Made by a program: the position numbers and the translations under genes
NCBI GenBank assembly: GCA_903832075.1
Contig: CAILAF010000426.1
Span: forward strand, 1-14,253
Length of the DNA stretch: 14,253 nucleotides
Direction of reading: 5' to 3'
Source: an uncultured Chitinophagaceae bacterium
Lineage (GTDB): Bacteria > Bacteroidota > Bacteroidia > Chitinophagales > Chitinophagaceae
The notes under the pieces: model-generated
The model's input: the letters and a program-made list of their open reading frames with translations, nothing else
Told to the model about the DNA's origin: nothing
The model's database searches: none
In this document: positions 7,688 through 14,253 of the stretch, in pieces
Layout of the letters: each line of letters opens with the position of its first letter
Numbering within the stretch: position 1 is the first letter of the stretch

Positions 7688-7727
7688 AATAATTACTTAT
7701 TCCTTCCAATAATTACTTTGTCCTTCC
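7688..7727. repeat. Tandem duplication of a 20-bp unit in the intergenic gap
   Basis: Two adjacent 20-bp copies (7688-7707 and 7708-7727) differ at only two positions. They occupy 40 of the 65 bp between the large T9SS cargo gene and the PorP/SprF gene and touch the latter's start codon. Read on the minus strand, each begins with GGAAGGA, a purine-rich Shine-Dalgarno-like string. The copy nearer the start has it 14-20 nt from the ATG, rather far for a normal ribosome binding site. Confidence 0.9.
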
Positions 7728-7752
7728 TAAATCAAGAATAAAATTACTTGAT

Positions 7753-10700
7753 TTATCTGAGAATTGTTACTGAACCGCTTATTTTCTGTTTACCATTTTT
7801 AGGATCTATTATATAATAATAAGTGCCAATAGGCAATGCTTTGCCATTATATGTTCCATCCCAATCTTTTGGATAACCAATTGAGTTAAATAATAATGCT
7901 CCATTACGATCAAATACTTGTACAGTTGCCCCCGGATAACTGCTTAAATATTGTATTTTCCATGTGTCATTAATACCATCTCCATTTGGCGAAAATGCGT
8001 TGGGTACTATCGGCGATTTTAATACTTTAATGAATACTGAACCTGTTACCGTACAACCACCAATACCTTTTAAGGCCAATGTATAGGTAATATCATCCGG
8101 TGGCTTTGCTTGCGGATATCGAGCGGTATCACTGCTTAAGTAAGTAGCGGGTGTCCATAAGAATTGTAAATTAGTTCCATAAAAATAGGGTGGCTGAATT
8201 GTTACAACACCACCTTGCAATACAACTAAGCTTTGTCCGATATCCAATACAGGATAAGGGTTTACCACAATTTGTTTTATCATTGTATCACTAATACAAC
8301 CTTGTTGATTATAGAAATATAAACTAACATTAAAGCTACCTGAGTCAATAAACTTTTTAGAAGGTGTTGGTCCTAATGCAGAATCACCATTAGCTAAATA
8401 CCAATGCCATGAAATAGGATTGCTGCTAATTCCATTACTCTTATCTGTAAATTGAATATTATCATTCATACATATATTGTATGATGATGCAATAAAATAT
8501 GCATGAGGTTCAGGATATACTGAATTGAAAACTTGTGTAAGTGAATCAATACAATTATCCTTTGTTGTAACTTTTAGTTGAATATTATAGGGTCCTAATG
8601 CAGAAAATTGATGAAAAGGTGAAGGAATAACTGCAACTGCTGTATTATTAGGATCACCAAAGTTCCATACATACGAAAACAATGTTTGCGAATTATCTCC
8701 AATAGTTGTTAAATCAGTAAACTGGCCATTACCATTTGGTAAACAAATAGTAGGCATAGCAAAATTAACTTTTGGTAAATAGTTTACTTTTATTGATTGA
8801 ATATTATAAGGACTTCTGCAACCACTATCAGTTTGCACTCTTAAGCTTACAGTATAAGTATTGGCAGAAGCAAATTGTTTCGGATAAGATGCAGCATTAG
8901 TTTTAGTAGTATAAGTACCATCACCATAATTCCAGAAACGGGAAACAATATTACTGTAATTAGCAACAGAACTATCAGTGAATGTTATATTATTCTTCTC
9001 GCAATCGGGTGAACTGATTCCCCATTTGGCAACAGGCGATGGCCATACAGTTTGATTCTTTGTTAGAGAATCTGCACAACCAAAAGAAGTTGTATAAACA
9101 TATTTGATTGGATAAGTTCCCGCAGCTACTGCTTGTGGCGTAAATAAACCTGTTGCACTAATACCTGTTCCATAATACGCAAATGTTCCGGGTACTCCCC
9201 CCGCTTCTATTGCTTGCGTAATTTGTCTTGCTGTTGTGTCATTACAAATACTGGGTAAAGTAGTGAACTGAACTTTCGGACTTTGATGTAATGTGATTGT
9301 TTGCGTGATACTGTCTGCACAAACAGAACTTAATCCCGAATGAGCAACTAACTTAATTAAATATTTTTTCGTTGCAGGTGTTTGAAAGTTCTGGTATGAA
9401 TAGGCATGTGTTTTTTGATGTAAACTATCCGGTTGCAGATCAATACTATCCATCGAAGATTTATTAAGCATATCCCAATAAATATCTTCATAAGTAACTG
9501 TTCCAAAATTAACAGTTGATAAATCTTTAAATACCACAGGCAAATTGCTACAAAGTGATGCAGAATCTAATATTACAAATTTTGGTACCGGTGTAGAACC
9601 GTTTACTGTAAAGGGTTTAGACAATGTTGAATCGCATCCGTTATTGGATGTAACCTTTAATGAAACAATATAATGCCCTGAAGCAGTATAATGTGTAGAA
9701 GTAATTTTTGATGTAGCAGTTGTAATACTTGGACCGGGTATTATACCAGGCGTACTCGCATTGAAATTCCATAAATAAGTAAATGCAGAAGCTGTGCCAT
9801 CAGCAATAATACTGGTATCAGAAAAGTTCGCTAATGCATCACTCAAACAAACTTGAGGTAAAGTAAATCCAACATGCGGTAATGGATTTAATACAATTGA
9901 TTTAGTAATTGTATCACTCTTACAACCTTTACTCGTTTGCAAAGCCAATTGTACATTATAACTTCCGTAAGAAGCATAAGCTTCAGTAAAAGGAGTATTA
10001 TTAGATAAATTATACACATCGCTATTACCCATGTTCCAATACCAATTAGTAATTGTTCCTGCATTATATGCAATGGATTGATCAGTAAATGTTACCGGTC
10101 TTGTTTCGCAATAATGTACTGCAGAGAAATTAAATTGTGCCAGCGGTAATGTATCAACAATAGTTGTATGAAGGGCTGTATCACTCATACAACCTTTATC
10201 TGTATAAATATATAACCGAACTGTATCTGTTTTTGCTAACGCATATTTATGTTTAGGATTAGGCAATGTATCTGTTGATCCATCACCATAATTCCAACGC
10301 CATTTAACTACACTGCTTCCTTTACCATCACTGCCATCAGTAAACACGGTACTATCTCTTAAACATACTTCATTACTTACCGTAAAAGCAGCTTTAGGCT
10401 GTAAGTATAAAGTAGATAATATTTTACTCGAATCTTTTACACAACCATATTGCGATGCAACAGACAGCTTAACAGTTACAGGTGTTACACCAGTGTAATT
10501 ATGTAAAGGATTTTTGTTTACGCTGTCTATTCCTCCATCACCAAAATCCCATCTGTATTTAAAGTTTGCTTGAGTGCCATCACTAATAGTTGATGAATCA
10601 TAAAACTGTGCCGCCCCTATTGGCATACAGACAATGGGCAAACTAAAATTAGGTACCGGTAATACATGTACAGTTATAGTTTTTGTAAAAGCATTACCAA

Positions 10701-12981
10701 GACAACCTGTACTGCTTCGTACCGTTAATGAAACAGTATAAGTACCCGCAGCGTAAGTTTGTGTTCGGGAAACATTGGTTTGTAGAGTGTCCTTTTTCCC
10801 ATTCCCATAATCCCAATACCAATAAGCAATAGTACCAACAGCGATGGTTGATGAATCAGTAAATGTGATGGTTTTATTAATGCAGGTTGTATCACTAACA
10901 CCAAACTTCGCAATAGGTTGAGATGAAATAGATAAAGGAATAGTAGTATCACCCATACAACCATAACTTGATATGGGCCTATATCGAACATTATAAGTAT
11001 TAGCAGTAGTGTATAATTTTGCGGGATTATAAGCACTGTCTTTAGTACCATCTCCATAAGTCCATAAACCCGTGACTATTGTACTCGAACCATGGGTATT
11101 TGATGCATCTTTAAAATGAATGGAATCACTTACACATCCACTTGAACTATAAGTAAAGTTGGCACTGGGTAAAGGATTGGAAGCTACAGGAATATTATAT
11201 GTCTGACTGGTAGTTCCACATTTATCAGCCGTAGCAGAAGTTGTATACACTTTAATTGTATCTCTTACTGCTGAAGTATTTGGATTGATAAATTTATACG
11301 ATATACTATCACTGTAATAATAAAGAGTTGCTCCATTACTATTCACTATACTATCACCTGCAGGTGCATTTTGAATGACTTTAGTATTGGGTGAAATATT
11401 GGGTGCTGCGGAGAAATCCCAGGTAACAGATGTTGCCTGATAAGAAAGCGGAACAGAGAATTGGAACGCTGTATTTACACAAGAAATGGCTGAATCTATT
11501 ACCGCATAAGGGTTTTTAAATGTAGCGATCTGCGAAAAATCTTTTACATTGGTCCCTGCATTGTATCCATAACTCTCCACACTGCCAAAACCATAGGCAA
11601 TTGCTATAAAACTGGAATCTGCATTTAAAGTTTGTACCGGAGCAGAGAAAGATATGGCTGAAACATCTGCCTGCATATAAGAATAGGCTGTTCCTGGTAT
11701 TGCAACAAAACTTCCATAAGCCGTTGGAGCAGCTCCATTAATTTGGAAGCTTGCAGTAGCATTGGATTTGATGATAATATTCAGATAACAATTGGTTACA
11801 TTACTCTGACTTGAAGTTCCAAGTACTTGATTTTGATGAGCAGAAAAAACAGTTATATTATTAATGGTTTGCTCTACAGGATTAAGTACGATCATTTCAG
11901 GATCACCAATTGTAGCACCTTTTTGACAAGCTTCAGTTGTAAAATATTGAATTACTGATACCGGATAATTAGCTTGCAGATAAGTAGGATTACCTGTCGA
12001 ATATTCGTAATAATAACTATTCGGAACGCTTGTACTTACTCTGCCACTTAGCGTAGTAGTAACTCCATTTTCAATCTTTGTTATTACTGTTGCCGGATTA
12101 TTTACATAGACTCTGTAAATATCAGATGTTCTTGTTTTGGCAGGTGCGGTAATAAAAGTATTCCCCCACGAACTGACCGGAAATAATTGTTGATATAAAT
12201 TGTCACCACTATTTGCCGTATTACATCCAAAAGCACTCCATGTTGTGCTGGAAAAAACAGCTATCTTCTGACAAGCACCGCTGCTATTGGCAATTGACTG
12301 AACCAAGGTTCCTGAAATATCAGCCAAACTTTGAAATTGTACCTGATAAACATCCCCGGGATTGGGTAAAGTAATTGTATAGGCAACTCCTGCCTTACGA
12401 GCACCACTTAAACTATTTGCAGCAGGTGTAATTTGTACCTGTGTATTTGTTTGTGCTGCCACTACAGTAATAATACCTACACCACCCGCCACTCCAGAAG
12501 GAACTGAAGCTGAACTTGAAGCAACACTACCATAACTGGGGACTACATAAGAATTTCCCCATACATTAGACGGAAGGGCTAAAGTAGCACCGGATCTGGC
12601 TGTTTTAATAATATGTGCATACACAACCACAGGGTTATCTGAAACAATATGAATTGCTGCATTTGATACTATTCCATCTGCCTGCTGTAAATACACTGCA
12701 CTATTAGATGCATTAGAGCCTGCCAATAAACCAATAAACTTTTTGGTAATAGAATTAGCCGTAACTGTAAAAGGAATTGTTTGCCCACCCGAAGCCGTTC
12801 CAACATAAATCGTTCCGCTGGCACTTGTATTTGAAGTAATGTAAAGACCCATTTCGGAAGTATTGCCGTCTATATGCCCCGGATAAGTGATCCAGAAATC
12901 TGTACCCTTATTAGAAAAGCTTTGTGAATAGCCTGCAAAAGCAATTAAGCATAATATGAAAAATAGAAATTTATACTTCAT
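7753..12981 (-). CDS. Giant PKD-repeat cell-surface protein with T9SS type B sorting domain
   Basis: A 1742-residue secreted, probably surface-attached adhesin-like protein. A signal peptide (about 1-20, ending GYSQ) leads into SFSNKGTDFW, the start of an IgGFc-binding-like N-terminal region (about 21-480) common in Bacteroidota. A PKD-like domain (about 490-600) is followed by about ten PKD-type domains (607-1580) marked by W-x-(F/Y)-G-D-G variants. Most carry one Cys near the start and a Gly-Cys near the end, a likely disulfide per domain. Residues 1239-1317 are a different Ig-like module, and 1581-1656 a final Ig-like domain. Residues 1657-1742 (VPNAFSPNGDGINDTW ... FDRNGALLF ... GTYYY) are the gliding motility-associated/T9SS type B sorting domain (CHU_C family). 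I see no enzymatic domain. The downstream PorP/SprF gene is its likely partner. The only promoter hint is a TATTTTTG -7-like box on the minus strand at 13061-13068, without a good -33 box. Confidence 0.95.
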   Translation of the reverse strand: MKYKFLFFILCLIAFAGYSQSFSNKGTDFWITYPGHIDGNTSEMGLYITSNTSASGTIYVGTASGGQTIPFTVTANSITKKFIGLLAGSNASNSAVYLQQADGIVSNAAIHIVSDNPVVVYAHIIKTARSGATLALPSNVWGNSYVVPSYGSVASSSASVPSGVAGGVGIITVVAAQTNTQVQITPAANSLSGARKAGVAYTITLPNPGDVYQVQFQSLADISGTLVQSIANSSGACQKIAVFSSTTWSAFGCNTANSGDNLYQQLFPVSSWGNTFITAPAKTRTSDIYRVYVNNPATVITKIENGVTTTLSGRVSTSVPNSYYYEYSTGNPTYLQANYPVSVIQYFTTEACQKGATIGDPEMIVLNPVEQTINNITVFSAHQNQVLGTSSQSNVTNCYLNIIIKSNATASFQINGAAPTAYGSFVAIPGTAYSYMQADVSAISFSAPVQTLNADSSFIAIAYGFGSVESYGYNAGTNVKDFSQIATFKNPYAVIDSAISCVNTAFQFSVPLSYQATSVTWDFSAAPNISPNTKVIQNAPAGDSIVNSNGATLYYYSDSISYKFINPNTSAVRDTIKVYTTSATADKCGTTSQTYNIPVASNPLPSANFTYSSSGCVSDSIHFKDASNTHGSSTIVTGLWTYGDGTKDSAYNPAKLYTTANTYNVRYRPISSYGCMGDTTIPLSISSQPIAKFGVSDTTCINKTITFTDSSTIAVGTIAYWYWDYGNGKKDTLQTNVSRTQTYAAGTYTVSLTVRSSTGCLGNAFTKTITVHVLPVPNFSLPIVCMPIGAAQFYDSSTISDGTQANFKYRWDFGDGGIDSVNKNPLHNYTGVTPVTVKLSVASQYGCVKDSSKILSTLYLQPKAAFTVSNEVCLRDSTVFTDGSDGKGSSVVKWRWNYGDGSTDTLPNPKHKYALAKTDTVRLYIYTDKGCMSDTALHTTIVDTLPLAQFNFSAVHYCETRPVTFTDQSIAYNAGTITNWYWNMGNSDVYNLSNNTPFTEAYASYGSYNVQLALQTSKGCKSDTITKSIVLNPLPHVGFTLPQVCLSDALANFSDTSIIADGTASAFTYLWNFNASTPGIIPGPSITTATSKITSTHYTASGHYIVSLKVTSNNGCDSTLSKPFTVNGSTPVPKFVILDSASLCSNLPVVFKDLSTVNFGTVTYEDIYWDMLNKSSMDSIDLQPDSLHQKTHAYSYQNFQTPATKKYLIKLVAHSGLSSVCADSITQTITLHQSPKVQFTTLPSICNDTTARQITQAIEAGGVPGTFAYYGTGISATGLFTPQAVAAGTYPIKYVYTTSFGCADSLTKNQTVWPSPVAKWGISSPDCEKNNITFTDSSVANYSNIVSRFWNYGDGTYTTKTNAASYPKQFASANTYTVSLRVQTDSGCRSPYNIQSIKVNYLPKVNFAMPTICLPNGNGQFTDLTTIGDNSQTLFSYVWNFGDPNNTAVAVIPSPFHQFSALGPYNIQLKVTTKDNCIDSLTQVFNSVYPEPHAYFIASSYNICMNDNIQFTDKSNGISSNPISWHWYLANGDSALGPTPSKKFIDSGSFNVSLYFYNQQGCISDTMIKQIVVNPYPVLDIGQSLVVLQGGVVTIQPPYFYGTNLQFLWTPATYLSSDTARYPQAKPPDDITYTLALKGIGGCTVTGSVFIKVLKSPIVPNAFSPNGDGINDTWKIQYLSSYPGATVQVFDRNGALLFNSIGYPKDWDGTYNGKALPIGTYYYIIDPKNGKQKISGSVTILR
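7756..8013 (-). other. T9SS type B C-terminal sorting domain coding segment
   Basis: Encodes residues 1657-1742 of the large protein. The landmarks are NAFSPNGDGINDTW, FDRNGALLF, WDGTYNGK, PIGTYYY and the terminal ISGSVTILR. This is the gliding motility-associated C-terminal domain that directs cargo through the type IX system. Type B domains like this one are usually tied to a PorP/SprF-type partner, which matches the next gene. Confidence 0.92.
8242..11163 (-). repeat. PKD domain array inside the large surface protein gene
   Basis: Encodes residues 607-1580, with domain borders at about 607, 690, 777, 864, 949, 1038, 1133, 1239, 1318, 1406 and 1494. Two subtypes can be told apart. Type A starts with a C-x-x-(D/N) string followed by xFTDxS. 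Type B starts with (I/V)C(L/M)PxG-like text followed by FxDxxTIxDG and a longer loop before W-x-F. The order read from the protein is A A B, A A B, a divergent A, an Ig-like module, then A B A. The DNA copies are too diverged to appear as simple nucleotide repeats. Confidence 0.8.
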
Positions 12982-13079
12982 TACCTGGGGGAAATGGGGG
13001 GTGATATATTAGTTTGGCAATATAATAGATTCTTGCCTTACTTAAATGTTTAATTGAATACAAAAATAAAGATACTTTC

Positions 13080-13715
13080 TTATAACTTATTGATGCCCGT
13101 CAAAACTGTTTTAGTATTGGGGCCTTCGCACATCAACAGATCTAATACACTTAGGTTTGTTTGAAACCCTATCTTACCCTCAAATACCTGTTGGTACTGG
13201 ATACTTTTTTTTCCTTCCTGAAAGTTTTTGGGTAACCATTTATTACGATGGTCTGCCACCTCATTTGCATAGTCCTTTTTATAAATATCCGTAAAGCCGA
13301 TTGCCGAGGGAATAGGCAATACTTTTTGCAGCCATTCTAAAATAGACAGATTCATGTCCCAGAGATAATAAAAGTTTTTTTGGTAAAACGCAGCTAACCA
13401 GGGTTGATAATATTCAAAAAAAGGGGATTTGCCATAACAAGAGAAAATGGTGCGCCAATGTATTTTTTGCCAATCCTCACGGTTGTTAATTAGAACCTCT
13501 TTAAGCGGCTTTTTCTGATTCCGACCATTTTGTAAGGGAACAGATAAATGGATCAACCCATTGGCTCCTGCCAATACACATCTGTTGCGAAAACTCAATT
13601 TTTGATAGTATTCGTATTGCTCTATTTCAACATGCGTAAACCGAAACAAATCGTTTATCCAATCAACACATCCAAAATATTGATTTTCAATAACTAATAT
13701 TTCATTACCTGACAT
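13080..13715 (-). CDS. WbqC family protein
   Basis: A 211-residue cytosolic protein of the WbqC-like family (Pfam WbqC). Diagnostic text is the N-terminal IENQYFGCVDWINDLF, corresponding to the family's QPxYFPxxxxF start, then FRNRCVLAGANGLIHLSVPL (family: NR, G-x-x-x-L-x-V-P), DWQKIHWRTI, and SPFFEYYQPWLAAFY. I prefer ATG 13715; an upstream in-frame TTG at 13727 would add four residues outside the family alignment. The family was first noted in O-antigen gene clusters and its biochemical activity is poorly defined; a role in surface polysaccharide or amino-sugar modification is a guess. It lies 98 bp upstream of the large T9SS cargo gene on the same strand and could be co-transcribed with it, though a -7-like box in the gap suggests separate expression. 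Its own promoter is not evident. Confidence 0.85.
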   Translation of the reverse strand: MSGNEILVIENQYFGCVDWINDLFRFTHVEIEQYEYYQKLSFRNRCVLAGANGLIHLSVPLQNGRNQKKPLKEVLINNREDWQKIHWRTIFSCYGKSPFFEYYQPWLAAFYQKNFYYLWDMNLSILEWLQKVLPIPSAIGFTDIYKKDYANEVADHRNKWLPKNFQEGKKSIQYQQVFEGKIGFQTNLSVLDLLMCEGPNTKTVLTGINKL

Positions 13716-13943
13716 ATTCAACTGCAATTTGTAAAACCATTGTTTAATCGCTTTTTCGCTATTTTTATATTATTATAATTAAGTCATTAATTCTTGTAAT
13801 AATTTGATTTAAAATAGATTATCATATTTATATGATACTAAATAAATGATTATCATGTTTTTAGTCTATTTTACCGTCAAATACCAAACTGTTTAGCAAC
13901 AAAATTAGCCCTTTTTCAGGAGAAGAAATTGAGAATTTAATAA
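13716..13943. other. AT-rich intergenic region with two dyads, no gene seen
   Basis: This stretch has no credible ORF on either strand. It contains a perfect inverted repeat, TATCATAT-TT-ATATGATA (13820-13837), and a second dyad, ATGAT-T-ATCAT (13846-13856). They share the 9-mer GATTATCAT in direct orientation, 31 bp apart (13817 and 13848). The second dyad equals the central 11 bases of the E. coli Fur-box consensus read on the other strand, with 13 of 19 positions matching overall. It may be the control region of WbqC or of a gene to the right of the window. AT-rich dyads arise easily by chance. Confidence 0.5.
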
Positions 13944-14022
13944 ATGAGGGAAATGAATTTTAAGGCCTCTGTCCTACCCGATTGGGTAAGGGAAAGATTG
14001 CCATTTGGGGGAATTGCTGGCG

Positions 14023-14038
14023 CAAGGCTACAAGGCTA
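14023..14038. repeat. Tandem 8-bp direct repeat
   Basis: CAAGGCTA occurs twice without a gap (14023-14030 and 14031-14038), about 70 bp left of the nested inverted repeats. A small hairpin, TACCC-GATT-GGGTA (13975-13988), lies further left. These may belong to the same repeat element, but the borders of such an element cannot be set from one copy. Confidence 0.6.
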
Positions 14039-14109
14039 TTTTACAATATTTGTTCTAATCCGTTTTTTTTATAGAGTTAAAAGAATTGATCCAAATCCTT
14101 TTTTTGCTC

Positions 14110-14226
14110 AGGCCGCATGGCCTCGTGTTCACAGCGTCGCTGCATTCGCTTCTTCACAACAAGCTTCGCAAGTTGTGATTCCGCCTTTGGCGGAACCGAA
14201 CCGAATGAGGCGACTAATGTGAACAC
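14110..14226. repeat. Nested inverted-repeat element predicting a three-way-junction fold
   Basis: A relatively GC-rich patch in AT-rich DNA. The outer stem is GTGTTCACA (14125-14133) with TGTGAACAC (14218-14226), continued by GTCGC (14136-14140) with GCGAC (14210-14214) and ATTCG (14144-14148) with CGAAT (14202-14206). Inside sit two adjacent hairpins: TCACAAC (14154-14160) with GTTGTGA (14172-14178), and TTCCGCC (14179-14185) with GGCGGAA (14189-14195) around a TTT loop. A further small hairpin, AGGCC-GCAT-GGCCT (14110-14123), abuts the left side. Together these form a near-complete three-way junction. It could be a dispersed palindromic (REP/MITE-like) repeat, or DNA encoding a structured RNA. 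I recognise no named family, and there is no T-run suggesting a terminator. Confidence 0.75.
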
Positions 14227-14253
14227 TGTTGATGAAATATAAAAGACAAATAT

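Noticed and set aside
9888..11057. Minus-strand open frames of 61 and 110 codons inside the PKD region
   Set aside because: They are out-of-frame shadows of the large gene, with Leu/Ile-rich low-complexity translations and no start context.
13716..13727. TTG start for the WbqC-family gene
   Set aside because: The ATG at 13715 gives the family N-terminus with a normal distance to the conserved QYF motif; the extra four residues are not supported.
13944..14222. 92-codon open frame at the right end as a protein-coding gene
   Set aside because: Its last third is made of inverted repeats that fix the protein sequence, the composition is odd (Arg-, Ala- and Phe-rich patches), and no domain is recognisable. 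It is better read as an open frame across a repeat element.
14110..14226. Integron attC site or intrinsic terminator
   Set aside because: I could not find the GTTRRRY/RYYYAAC core boxes at the arm ends, no integrase or cassette genes are nearby, and there is no T-run after either end.
1..14253. tRNA, rRNA, CRISPR array, insertion sequence or phage genes
   Set aside because: I saw no regularly spaced repeats, transposase-like ORFs, or cloverleaf with tRNA consensus boxes on either strand.

Overview
The window looks like a chromosomal segment of a Bacteroidota bacterium, probably of the Chitinophagaceae or a close relative. The DNA is AT-rich. One gene encodes a very large PKD-repeat protein ending in a type IX secretion system (T9SS) type B sorting domain, and it lies directly upstream of a PorP/SprF-family gene. 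The promoter-like sites fit the Bacteroidetes TTTG / TAnnTTTG pattern rather than the E. coli one, and there are no clear Shine-Dalgarno sequences. The family placement is inference from gene content.

Left part (1-4217, plus strand): the 3' end of a beta-lactamase-related serine hydrolase is followed by a membrane-bound ion-pumping pyrophosphatase (hppA) with an unusual extra C-terminal domain, closed by a strong terminator. Next come two tandem paralogous genes for small membrane-anchored four-cysteine proteins of no family I recognise. The second has its own Bacteroidetes-type promoter and a hairpin terminator.

Middle (4261-7687): a BlaI/MecI-type repressor gene and an M56 (BlaR1-type) membrane metallopeptidase gene, 4 bp apart, form a classic signal-responsive pair. 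The sensor side has been replaced by a charged helical region rather than a penicillin-binding domain. This pair converges, with only 3 bp between stop codons, on the minus-strand block.

Minus-strand block (6665-13715): in transcription order, a WbqC-family protein, the 1742-residue T9SS cargo/adhesin (IgGFc-binding-like N-terminus, PKD array, sorting domain), and its PorP/SprF-type outer-membrane partner. The last two are probably co-transcribed. A nearly perfect 20-bp tandem duplication fills much of the gap between them.

Right end (13716-14253): no gene I would defend. It holds AT-rich dyads, one with a Fur-box-like core, and then a more GC-rich patch. That patch contains a nested set of inverted repeats predicting a three-way-junction fold of about 100 nt, which looks like a dispersed palindromic repeat or a structured RNA. 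This element and the pair of small cysteine proteins are the least explained parts of the window.
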